A stretch of DNA of 64,000 nucleotides, taken from assembly GCA_028821145.1 (NCBI GenBank), contig JAPPHC010000042.1:28057-92056 (forward strand), given 5' to 3'. This document shows positions 35,466 to 43,968 of the stretch, in pieces (position 1 is the stretch's first letter; each line of letters starts with the position of its first letter). The notes under the pieces were generated by a model that had not been told where the DNA came from, ran no database searches, and saw nothing but the letters and a program-made list of their open reading frames with translations. Position numbers and translations under genes: made by a program. Source of the stretch: Gammaproteobacteria bacterium. Lineage in GTDB: Bacteria > Pseudomonadota > Gammaproteobacteria > Steroidobacterales > Foliamicaceae.

Positions 35466-36452
35466 ATGGGGAGTAGCGGGTTGTTTCACGTTATCGATAC
35501 CCGGCAGTTCGACCGGCCGATGCTCGACCGTCTGTGCCGACTGGCGACCCACGTCCGGACCCTGGCCAAATCGCGGGCCGGCGCGCAAAACCTGCAGTCG
35601 CTGGCGCCCAACCGGCGCGCGATGCTCTATTTCACGCAGCCTTCCACCCGGACCTTCCTCTCGTTCAACAGCGCCTGCCATATCCTCGGCATGCAGACCA
35701 GCGAAATCCGCAATCCGTCCATTTCCTCGGAGGTGAAGGGCGAGACCTTCGAAGACAGCATCCGCACCTTCAGTTCCTATGCGGACGTCATCATCATGCG
35801 CACCCCGGAAGGCGGAAAAGCCGCGCGGGCGGCCGAGCTCATGGACTCCATTCCGCGCCCGGTCCCGGTCATCAACGCCGGGAGCGGCCCCGACCAGCAC
35901 CCCACCCAGGCCCTGCTGGACATCTACACGCTGGAGCGAAGCTTCGAGAAGCGCGGCGGTATCGACGGCAGGACCATCGCCATGATGGGCGACCTGCGCC
36001 GCGGCAGGACCGTCCGTTCGCTCAGCTACCTGATGAAGAACTACAAGGACGTTCGCCTGCGTTTCGTCGCGCCGCCGGGGTTCGAGATCAAGCAGGACAT
36101 CCTCGATCATCTCGATGAGCACGGTGTGGAGTACGCAGCGACGAGCCGGCTGGATGACGTGCTGAACGACCTGGACGCTTTGTACGTGACGCGGCTGCAG
36201 GAAGAATACGACGAGCAGAACGAATCGGAGAGCGCCGATTACGCCGCCTACGCGATCGGCCCTGAACAGTTGCGGCGGTTTCCCTCCGACGCGATCATCA
36301 TGCATCCGCTGCCGCGCGGGCCGGAACTCGACCCCGGAATCGACAACGATCCGCGCGTCATGTACTGGCGCCAGGAACGAAACGGCATGTGGATGCGGGT
36401 CGCGCTTCTGGCGGCAATCTTCGACCTGGACGGCGACATAAATGTGAACTGA
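35466..36452 (+). CDS. pyrB: Aspartate carbamoyltransferase catalytic chain
   Basis: 328 residues from the ATG at 35466; upstream frame lies antisense to the GTPase. The carbamoyl-phosphate motif is FTQPSTRTFLSF (56-67; canonical PSTRT), followed by GPDQHPTQALLD and GDLRRGRTVRSL. The aspartate-site IMHPLPRG is near the C-terminus. It condenses carbamoyl phosphate and aspartate in de novo pyrimidine synthesis, in the cytoplasm. No pyrI or dihydroorotase gene is adjacent. Some residues around the motifs differ from E. coli PyrB (FLSFN rather than RTSFE). Its stop is 2 nt before the GTG of the first acylase. Confidence 0.87.
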   Translation: MGSSGLFHVIDTRQFDRPMLDRLCRLATHVRTLAKSRAGAQNLQSLAPNRRAMLYFTQPSTRTFLSFNSACHILGMQTSEIRNPSISSEVKGETFEDSIRTFSSYADVIIMRTPEGGKAARAAELMDSIPRPVPVINAGSGPDQHPTQALLDIYTLERSFEKRGGIDGRTIAMMGDLRRGRTVRSLSYLMKNYKDVRLRFVAPPGFEIKQDILDHLDEHGVEYAATSRLDDVLNDLDALYVTRLQEEYDEQNESESADYAAYAIGPEQLRRFPSDAIIMHPLPRGPELDPGIDNDPRVMYWRQERNGMWMRVALLAAIFDLDGDINVN

Positions 36453-36454
36453 AA

Positions 36455-38848
36455 GTGATAAAGAAATTAACTATTTCATTTATCACTCTGATATCAATAT
36501 CTATTCTGATATCTTTCATCGCTTTTTTGGTGTTGCGCACCGGCAACATTCCGACCCGCGCGGGAACCGTTGACAAGTCGATTCCGCTGGGCGTGCTCGA
36601 TGCGCCCGTTACGGTCAAGCGGGACCGCTACGGGGTCCCGTACATCTACGCGCAGTCGCTGGCGGACGCGATCCGTGCGCAGGGATTCGTTACCGCGCAG
36701 GACCGGCTGACCCAGATGCTTCTGACCCGCGAAGCGGTCAATGGACGCCTGGCCGAGTGGGTCGGTCCTCCGGGAGAAGGCAACGACATCAGTGTGCGCG
36801 TGCTCGGAATCAGGCAACTGGCCCACCGGTTTGCGACCGGCCTCAAGTCGCCCAGCCGGGAAATGCACGAGTGGTATCTCGAGGGCGTCAACGCCTATAT
36901 CGGTACGCAGGAGCATGAGTTTCCGCTCGCAATGCGCATTTCCGGGACGTCGCCGGCGCCCTATACGCTTGAGGACATCTGCGCGCATTACCTCCTCCAG
37001 GCGTACGACCTTACCGAGAACTGGCGCTCCGAGTGGCTGGCCCAGCGTCTTGTGGATCAACTGGGCCGCGAAAAGGCCGCACAGATCTCCCTGGTCAGCG
37101 TAAATCCGGACGACGGCAGCCGATGGGCGTCGGATTACGCGCTCGCGCCGCGGGAACCGCTGTTGTCGATGCGCGAACCGCCGCAAATCGAGGCCGCTCC
37201 GGTAGGCGGCTCCAACAGTTGGGCGACGTCCGGGCGACGGTCGCTGCGGGGAGCGCCGATACTGGCCAACGATCCGCACCTCGACGCCCGCAGGCTTCCC
37301 GGCATCTGGTATCCGCTGGGCCTGATTACGCCCGAATGGCGAGCCGTGGGCGTGGCCGCGGCGGGATGGCCCGGCCTGGCCGTGGGGCGGTCCGATTCCA
37401 TCGCCTGGGGCGTCACCAACTCCGCCGCCGACACGGCGGACCTGTTCATCGAGCGGGACGATCCCGAAAAAGATGGCCATTACCTGGAAGGCGAACTGTC
37501 CTTGCCCTACGAGGTGGTCAGCGAGACGGTGCGTGTACGGGACCCGGGTTCTCTCGACGGCATTCGCGAACGCACGTTCGACGTCCGACGCAGCCGGCGC
37601 GGGCCGGTGGTATCCGACACGCTGATCGAGGATGGGCACGGCCGCTCCCTGTCGCTGCGCTGGAGCGTGGCCGAGAACGTCGGCGGCCAGGTGGGCGTCG
37701 ATCGATTGATGCTGGCGAAGAATGTCACCGAAGCCGGCGAGGCGATCCGCGACATCGTGAGCGCCCTCAACTACAACGTGGCCGACACCGGGGGAAATAT
37801 CGCCCACTTCACCTCGGGGTATATTCCCGTCCGGCTGAGGGGAGACGGCGCAATCCCGCTGCCGGTCACGGGCGGGGAGGACAACTGGACCGGGTTCGTT
37901 CCCTTTGAAAAAGCGCCCTCGTCGATGAATCCGCAAAGAGGCTGGGTGGGCAACGCCAATCACCGCACAGTCAGCGGGCGCTTCGACGGCATCTGGAGCA
38001 GCTACTCGGCCCCTTCCTGGCGTTACCGCCGCATACTGGAACTGTTGGACAACGAACGCGTGTTCTCCGCCGAAGATCACTGGTCGGCGATCACCGATAC
38101 CCGGAACACGCTGGCCCGCGACCTGGTGCCGCTGTTCCTGCCGGCCCTGGAGGCCGCTCCCGAAACGCGGGAGGCCGCGGAAATGCTCGGCAACTGGGAT
38201 TATCGCGACGACGCCGGGAAAGCCGCACCTGCGCTGTTCCAATTGATGATCCGCGCGCTCGTAACCCGCATCTTCTCCGACGAATTGGACATGCTGGTCC
38301 ACAGCTACCAGGGTTCTCCATATTTCTGGCAGGAACGCGTTCATTCGATGCTGAACTCCGGCAAATCGGACTGGTTCGACGACATCAATACTCCGCATAC
38401 GGAGGGAATGGACGACCTGATCCGGAGCGCGGCGCTGGATGCCTGGCGGCAACTTGAAATGACTCTGGGCGGAAATCCGCGCGACTGGCGCTGGGGCGAA
38501 ATCAGCCGGCTCAGGATTTCCAGCCCGGTCCCGACAGGAAACCGGCTCCTGAATCGTTTCCTCGGCGGGGGAGATTTTCCGCGCACCGGGTCGCCGGAGA
38601 CCCTGTGGGGGTCGTACGGCAGCCCGTCCTACGGCGCCTGGGGGATCGATTCCCTGCGCTTCGTCGCCGATCTCGGCGACCCGGACAAGGTGCTGGCAGT
38701 CATTCCCGGCGGCGTGAGCGGGCGCCTGTTCGATCCGCACCTCAATGACCAGCTGCCGTTGTGGCTGTCCGGCGAAATCAACTACTGGTGGTTCTCCGAC
38801 GAGGCCATCAACGCCAATGCGCGCAAGAAAGTCACGCTCTCGCCGTGA
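36455..38848 (+). CDS. Penicillin acylase family Ntn hydrolase, tandem copy 1
   Basis: 797 residues from a GTG at 36455, directly after the pyrB stop; no clear ribosome site, so coupling to pyrB is possible. An N-terminal membrane segment (5-27) is a signal or anchor. The alpha-chain has KRDRYGVPYIYA and GFVTAQDRLTQM. The autocatalytic site is GGSNSWATSG, where S253 would become the N-terminal nucleophile of the beta chain, followed by ILANDPHLD. Members hydrolyse amides such as penicillins, N-acyl homoserine lactones or acyl peptides in the periplasm. The next gene is its paralog 23 nt downstream. Confidence 0.9.
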   Translation: MIKKLTISFITLISISILISFIAFLVLRTGNIPTRAGTVDKSIPLGVLDAPVTVKRDRYGVPYIYAQSLADAIRAQGFVTAQDRLTQMLLTREAVNGRLAEWVGPPGEGNDISVRVLGIRQLAHRFATGLKSPSREMHEWYLEGVNAYIGTQEHEFPLAMRISGTSPAPYTLEDICAHYLLQAYDLTENWRSEWLAQRLVDQLGREKAAQISLVSVNPDDGSRWASDYALAPREPLLSMREPPQIEAAPVGGSNSWATSGRRSLRGAPILANDPHLDARRLPGIWYPLGLITPEWRAVGVAAAGWPGLAVGRSDSIAWGVTNSAADTADLFIERDDPEKDGHYLEGELSLPYEVVSETVRVRDPGSLDGIRERTFDVRRSRRGPVVSDTLIEDGHGRSLSLRWSVAENVGGQVGVDRLMLAKNVTEAGEAIRDIVSALNYNVADTGGNIAHFTSGYIPVRLRGDGAIPLPVTGGEDNWTGFVPFEKAPSSMNPQRGWVGNANHRTVSGRFDGIWSSYSAPSWRYRRILELLDNERVFSAEDHWSAITDTRNTLARDLVPLFLPALEAAPETREAAEMLGNWDYRDDAGKAAPALFQLMIRALVTRIFSDELDMLVHSYQGSPYFWQERVHSMLNSGKSDWFDDINTPHTEGMDDLIRSAALDAWRQLEMTLGGNPRDWRWGEISRLRISSPVPTGNRLLNRFLGGGDFPRTGSPETLWGSYGSPSYGAWGIDSLRFVADLGDPDKVLAVIPGGVSGRLFDPHLNDQLPLWLSGEINYWWFSDEAINANARKKVTLSP

Positions 38849-38871
38849 AACTGACCCCAGGGAGTTCTTGA

Positions 38872-41271
38872 ATGCTGAAAAAAATCGGAATCGCGCTCAT
38901 CGCCCTGCTGCTGGTGATCTTCCTGGCCACCGTCGCCGGCATCGCCTGGCTCAGCGAGAGCAACATCCCGGACCGTGACCGGGACATCGGCGACGCGGCG
39001 GTCCTTGCGATGCTGAACGACGAAGTGCGCGTGAAGAGGGACCGGCAGGGTGTCCCCTATATCTATGCGCAGACGCTGGCCGACGCGTTGCGCGTGCAGG
39101 GTTTCGTCACGGCCCAGGACCGACTGTCGCAGATGCTGCTGACCCGCGAGCTGATTCACGGACGGCTGTCCGAGCAGATCGGGGAGGCCGGGCTGCGCAG
39201 CGATACGCTGGTCCGGATCATGGGCTTAAGCCGCATGGGATCCGTATGGGCGGCGCAACTCGAATCGCCCAGCCGCGAACTGCACGAATGGTTCCTCGAG
39301 GGGGTTAACGCCTACATCGCGACGCAGGCCGATGAATTTCCGCTGGCCGTGCGGATTTCCGGGGAACCGCCGGCGCCATTTACCCTAGACGACTTTACGA
39401 CGCAGTATCTGTTCCTGGCGTTCAACAGCACGGGAAACTGGCGAACGGAGGTGCTGAGCCAGGCGCTGGTCGACCACCTGGGCGCCGGAAAGGCCGCGGA
39501 AATCTCCATGCTGACGGTCAATCCCGACGACGAGAGCGAGTGGGCTTCGGACTACAGCCTGGCGGAAAACCGTATGCCGGAGAGCGATCCCGCCAGTTTC
39601 CCCGAGCTACCCGAGCCGTCGGACGGCTCCAACAGTTGGGCCACGTCTGCCCGGCGTTCGGCGGGCGGCGCACCGATCGTGGCCAACGACCCGCACATCG
39701 ACGTGCGCCGCCTGCCCAGCATCTGGCATCCGGTGGCTCTGATCACGCCCGAATGGCGGGCAGTGGGCACCGCCGGCGCGGGCCTGCCGGGAATGGGTGT
39801 AGGGCGCTCCAGCGATGTTGCCTGGGGCATAACCAACGCCTTTTCCGATGTCGCCGACCTGTTCATCGAACGGGATGATCCCGACCGGCCGGGTCACTAC
39901 CTGGAAGGCGAACAGTCGGTTCCGTACCGGATCGTGGAGGAGACCATCCGCATACGCGACCGCAACGCCCCGGGCGGCTACCGCGAGCATCCCTTGACGG
40001 TTCGCCATACACGGCGCGGACCGGTCATATCCGATCACGGCCTGACCGGAGGCTACGGCCGCGTATATTCGCTGCGCTGGAGCATGGCCGAGAATATCGG
40101 AACGCAGGTGGGAATCGAACGCGTCATGCTGGCGCGCGATACGTTTGAAGCAGGCGAAATCATCGGCTTGATCAACGCCCCGTACAACTACACGGTAGGC
40201 GACACGAAGGGGAACATTGCGCACTACACGGCCGGCCGCGTGCCGGCGCGGCGCCGGGGCGACGGAGCGCTGCCCCTTCCCGTCGTGGACACCGAGGACG
40301 ACTGGCCGGCTTTCGTGCCCTTTGCCCGGGCGCCCACGTACATAAACCCGCCGAAGGGATGGGTCGGCAACGCCAACCACCGCACCGTGAGCGGCGATTT
40401 TGACGGACACTGGACCAGCTACGTGGCCTCCTCCTGGCGCTACCGGCGGATGCAGGAACTATTCGACGGCGACGGCACGCTATCGGATGCCGACCACTGG
40501 TCGGCGATCAACGACACGCTCAACCCCATGGCCCGGGGCCTCGTCCCGGTCATGGTCCGGGTATTGGAAGCACAGCCCGAAACGCGGGCGGCCGCCGCGA
40601 TGCTGGCCGACTGGAATTTCCACGACGAACCGGAGCTGGCGGCGCCGGCCCTTTTCCAGGCGATGATGGCCAGCCTGGTGCGGCGCATTTTCGAGGACGA
40701 ACTGGGCGAGGTGTTGGCGCGGCAATACGCGCGCGACATCTACTACTGGCAGGAGCGCGTGTACCGGATGCTGCTGGCGGGCGAGTGGGAATGGTTCGAC
40801 GATACGCGCACGGAGGCGGTGGAAAGTCGCGACGACCTGCTGCGCGCCGCGGCGCTCGACGCCTGGACTGAATTGCAGGCGCGCCTCGGACCCGACCCGA
40901 CCGCCTGGCGCTGGGGAGACCTGAGCCGGTTCCGGTTCAGCAACCCATGGGTGCCCGGAGAACTGGCCGATCGACTACTGGGCGGCGGGGACTATCCCGG
41001 CCGCGGGTCCGGAGAAACGCTGGGGCGGGCGCGCTTTCCGGGATTTGGAAACTACGATCCGCGGATAATCGATTCACTGCGTTTCGTGGCCGACCTCGGC
41101 GATCCAGACAAGGTTCTGGCGGTCATACCCGGCGGCGTCAGCGGGCGGCTGTTCGATCCGCATATGAACGACCAACTTCCCGCATGGGTGGCCGGCGATA
41201 TCGGCTACTGGTGGTTTTCCGACGCCGCCATCGCCGCCGACACGCAACAGGAAATGACATTCAGGCCGTGA
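38872..41271 (+). CDS. Penicillin acylase family Ntn hydrolase, tandem copy 2
   Basis: 799 residues, with CAGGGAG upstream. N-terminal membrane segment (5-27), then KRDRQGVPYIYA and VTAQDRLSQM. The self-cleavage site is DGSNSWATSA with S253 at the same position as in copy 1, and the linker before it differs most between copies. Both copies also share the C-terminal VLAVIPGGVSGRLFDPH and YWWFSD. It is a tandem duplicate that has diverged enough for different acyl or amine specificity. The stop overlaps the GTG of the M14-lyase fusion gene (GTGA). Confidence 0.9.
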   Translation: MLKKIGIALIALLLVIFLATVAGIAWLSESNIPDRDRDIGDAAVLAMLNDEVRVKRDRQGVPYIYAQTLADALRVQGFVTAQDRLSQMLLTRELIHGRLSEQIGEAGLRSDTLVRIMGLSRMGSVWAAQLESPSRELHEWFLEGVNAYIATQADEFPLAVRISGEPPAPFTLDDFTTQYLFLAFNSTGNWRTEVLSQALVDHLGAGKAAEISMLTVNPDDESEWASDYSLAENRMPESDPASFPELPEPSDGSNSWATSARRSAGGAPIVANDPHIDVRRLPSIWHPVALITPEWRAVGTAGAGLPGMGVGRSSDVAWGITNAFSDVADLFIERDDPDRPGHYLEGEQSVPYRIVEETIRIRDRNAPGGYREHPLTVRHTRRGPVISDHGLTGGYGRVYSLRWSMAENIGTQVGIERVMLARDTFEAGEIIGLINAPYNYTVGDTKGNIAHYTAGRVPARRRGDGALPLPVVDTEDDWPAFVPFARAPTYINPPKGWVGNANHRTVSGDFDGHWTSYVASSWRYRRMQELFDGDGTLSDADHWSAINDTLNPMARGLVPVMVRVLEAQPETRAAAAMLADWNFHDEPELAAPALFQAMMASLVRRIFEDELGEVLARQYARDIYYWQERVYRMLLAGEWEWFDDTRTEAVESRDDLLRAAALDAWTELQARLGPDPTAWRWGDLSRFRFSNPWVPGELADRLLGGGDYPGRGSGETLGRARFPGFGNYDPRIIDSLRFVADLGDPDKVLAVIPGGVSGRLFDPHMNDQLPAWVAGDIGYWWFSDAAIAADTQQEMTFRP

Positions 41272-43910
41272 GGCGTTTTCCGGCACTTGCCGCCAGCGTC
41301 GCCTGCCTGTTGGCCGCGGCCTCGCTCGCGACTGCGCAGGATGCCGCCGGCGAACTGCCCTGCGACACCGGCCTGTACGAAATCAGCGCCGACCATGAAG
41401 GCGCGCGCGCCAACTCCTGCCGGGTCTTCAATCCGCGCGGGGTGATCCTGACCATCGACCCGGAGGACCCGCCGCCGATCAATCCCAGCCCCTGGTTCGG
41501 GTTCCACGTACGCGCGAAGAACGCGAACGAGCAGGGGACCGTGGTCGTCACGTTGCGTTACTCCACCAGCCGGCACCGCTACGCGCCCAGGACCAGCATT
41601 GACGGCCGCGAGTGGACGCCGCTGCCGGAGCGTCAATGGCTGGCCCACGAGGACGGCCGCGCGACCATGGAGCTCAAACCCGGCACGGACGGGCTGTTCG
41701 TTTCGGCGCAGGAGAACCTCGGACTCGGCTTCTACTCAGAATGGCGCCGCAGCATGGCCGAGCGCTTCGACGGGCTTCAGTGGCGAAGCATCGGCGAATC
41801 CAGGGGCGGGCGCACGATATTCGCGGCCGAGACCGCTCCCGGCGCGCCCAACTACCTGCTCTTCATCGGCCGTCAGCACCCGCCCGAGATCCCGGGCGCC
41901 CTGATGTTCAAGGCCTTCGCCGAACGGCTGCTTGAGGACCGCTCAGGAGCCTGCGACGACCCGTCCTCAGCGAAGTGCGCCTTCTATTCCGGGCACAGCC
42001 TTGTTTTCATACCCAACCTCAATCCCGACGGCGTCGCCCTGGGTCATTGGCGGCACAACCTCGACGGGACCGACCTGAACCGCGACTGGGGGACTTTCGC
42101 GCAGCCCGAAACGCAGGCCGTCCGGCGCCTGACTGACTCGCTGGAAGAAGGCGGAAGTGCAATCGCAGTCATGCTGGATTTCCACTCGACCTGGCGAAAC
42201 GTGTTCTACGTCCCGACCCTCAAGGACGCGACACGCCCGCCCGCGTTCGCCACCCGCTGGCTCCGGCTGGCGCGCGCGAGCGGTTCCGCCTACGCGTTCG
42301 AACGGGCGCCGCGGTCCTCGCAGGACACGACGATCGCCAAGAACTACTTCTATCGCCGCTTCGGCGTCCCGGCGATCACGGTCGAGACGGGCGACGACAC
42401 GCCCCGGGGCGAGATCGCGTCCACCGCCCGCGTCCTGGCGGACGCGCTGGTTGCGGTCATGGGCGGCCGGAACGGCCCGTCGGGACGCCGCCGCGGCGCG
42501 CTGTGCCCGGATTTCTTCTGCTACATGGCGGAGGCGAACAGGGCCTCGCTGGTGATGCTGAGCGAGGAAGGGCTGGTAAACCACCGGCAGGCGCAGGCAA
42601 TAGCCGCGGCCATGATGCAGGTGAGAGCCGAACAGGAAGCCGAAGGCGCGGAGCGGACGGCCAACTACCTGCCGTACGAGGAGCGCCTGGTCGAACTGGC
42701 CGGCGAAGAAGCGGCCGACCTTCACCTGGGCCGGTCCCGCCAGGACCTTCACGGCATAGTGCGCCGCATGCTCATACGCGACCAGTGGCTTGCGCTGGCC
42801 GCCGGCGCCCTCAAGGCCCGGTCCGCCTTGCTGGACCTCGCGGAGCAGGAAGCTTCCACGCCCATACCCGCATATACGCACGGCGTACAGGCGCAGCCCA
42901 CCACGCTGGGCCACTACCTGCTGGCGTTCTCGGCCAACCTACAGCGCGACCTTGAGCGCTACCGGGAAGGCTACGCCCGGATGAATTCAAGCCCGCTGGG
43001 CGCGGCCGCGCTCGGAACCTCCGGATTCGCATTGAACCGCGAACGGCTTGCGCGATTGCTGGGGTTCGCCGCGCCGGTGGACAACAGTTACGACGCCAAC
43101 TTCGTTTCTTCCGGCGACCTGCGCAGGGAACTCGCCAACATTCTCGAGTTGTCCGCCATTCCCATCGGCCAACTGGCGGAAAACCTCCACACGCAGTACC
43201 ACAACCCCAGGCCGTGGATCCTGCTCGATCAGTCCGCCGTGAGCATCAGCACGATCATGCCGCAGAAGCGCAACCCGCGCCCGCTGGATCGCGTGCGCAG
43301 CCAGGCAAGCAAGGTGCTCGGCGGCGCGCAAACTCAAATGCTGCTGGCGCACAACACCAACACCGGCATGCACGACTACCGCGACATCGCGCCGATCATG
43401 GCACTGGCGGAGGATGCGCGGCTGATGTACCGGCGCTACGAGCGGCTGATCGGACTGCTTCGCGTAGACCGCGAGCATGCCCTGGACGAGTTGCAGCGGG
43501 GCTTTTCGACCATGACGGAGGTGGCCGACATGCTGGTCCGGGAGGCCGGCCTGCCGTTCCGCACCGCGCACCGCTTTGCCTCGGCCCTCACCGACTACGG
43601 GCGCGCGAACCGACTTCGGCCGGAATCGCTGAGCGAGGACGAATTGAAGGCGATCTACCGCGAGACGGTGGGCGGGCGCCTGCCCGTATCCATCGAAGAT
43701 CTCCGTCGGGCGATGGACCCGGTGGCGATGCTGGGGGACCGCAAAGGCCTGGGGGGACCGCAAGCCGGAGAAGTCCGGCGAATGCTGAATACCCACCGCG
43801 AATCGCTCGAACAGAACCGGGCCTGGCTGGGCCGCGCCAACGCAGATCTGCTGGCGGCATCGCTGGAATTGCATCAGGGGTTCGCCGCACTGGCGCCACC
43901 CAACGAGTGA
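41268..43910 (+). CDS. Exported fusion of M14 metallocarboxypeptidase and argininosuccinate-lyase-family lyase
   Basis: 880 residues from a GTG at 41268 overlapping the acylase stop. A signal peptide (1-23, ending ATAQD) is followed by a beta-rich segment and an M14 domain (about 165-400). Its zinc ligands fit H204 and E207 in RQHPPE and H306 in LDFHSTW, the catalytic Glu is E373 (VETGDD), and NLDGTDLNRDW is the Asn/Arg substrate motif. From about 415 a complete argininosuccinate-lyase-type domain follows: HLGRSRQD (486-493), AYTHGVQAQPTTLGHYLLA (H538) and the flexible loop STIMPQKRNP (661-670). The two halves are in one unbroken frame. A peptidase coupled to a C-N lyase in the periplasm is inferred; the substrate is unknown. 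Confidence 0.87.
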   Translation: MRRFPALAASVACLLAAASLATAQDAAGELPCDTGLYEISADHEGARANSCRVFNPRGVILTIDPEDPPPINPSPWFGFHVRAKNANEQGTVVVTLRYSTSRHRYAPRTSIDGREWTPLPERQWLAHEDGRATMELKPGTDGLFVSAQENLGLGFYSEWRRSMAERFDGLQWRSIGESRGGRTIFAAETAPGAPNYLLFIGRQHPPEIPGALMFKAFAERLLEDRSGACDDPSSAKCAFYSGHSLVFIPNLNPDGVALGHWRHNLDGTDLNRDWGTFAQPETQAVRRLTDSLEEGGSAIAVMLDFHSTWRNVFYVPTLKDATRPPAFATRWLRLARASGSAYAFERAPRSSQDTTIAKNYFYRRFGVPAITVETGDDTPRGEIASTARVLADALVAVMGGRNGPSGRRRGALCPDFFCYMAEANRASLVMLSEEGLVNHRQAQAIAAAMMQVRAEQEAEGAERTANYLPYEERLVELAGEEAADLHLGRSRQDLHGIVRRMLIRDQWLALAAGALKARSALLDLAEQEASTPIPAYTHGVQAQPTTLGHYLLAFSANLQRDLERYREGYARMNSSPLGAAALGTSGFALNRERLARLLGFAAPVDNSYDANFVSSGDLRRELANILELSAIPIGQLAENLHTQYHNPRPWILLDQSAVSISTIMPQKRNPRPLDRVRSQASKVLGGAQTQMLLAHNTNTGMHDYRDIAPIMALAEDARLMYRRYERLIGLLRVDREHALDELQRGFSTMTEVADMLVREAGLPFRTAHRFASALTDYGRANRLRPESLSEDELKAIYRETVGGRLPVSIEDLRRAMDPVAMLGDRKGLGGPQAGEVRRMLNTHRESLEQNRAWLGRANADLLAASLELHQGFAALAPPNE

Positions 43911-43911
43911 T

Positions 43912-43940
43912 TTGGCCGGGAATCGGCAAACGGCTAGAAT
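43912..43940 (+). promoter_or_regulatory. Sigma70-type promoter of TonB receptor 3
   Basis: TTGGCC (43912-43917) and TAGAAT (43935-43940) with a 17-nt spacer, 28 nt before the receptor ATG. The -10 and following bases (TAGAATTCGCCG) recur upstream of etfB. The promoter begins right after the preceding stop codon, so the receptor can be transcribed separately from the acylase-peptidase genes. Confidence 0.55.
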
Positions 43941-43968
43941 TCGCCGGTCTTTGTGAGGAGTGGGGCTG

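Noticed and set aside
35394-36305. Upstream extension of the GTPase frame over pyrB
   Set aside because: It would be antisense to an obvious pyrB gene; the GTPase family starts at the ATG at 35393.
36494-38740. 748-residue open frame antisense to the first penicillin acylase
   Set aside because: Long antisense frames are common in high-GC genes; composition is not protein-like and the sense strand has strong family motifs.
41268-43910. Possibility that the peptidase-lyase fusion is an assembly or frameshift artefact
   Set aside because: Both domains are complete and in the same frame with a natural linker of about 15-30 residues and even codon character across the join; no broken motif supports an error.
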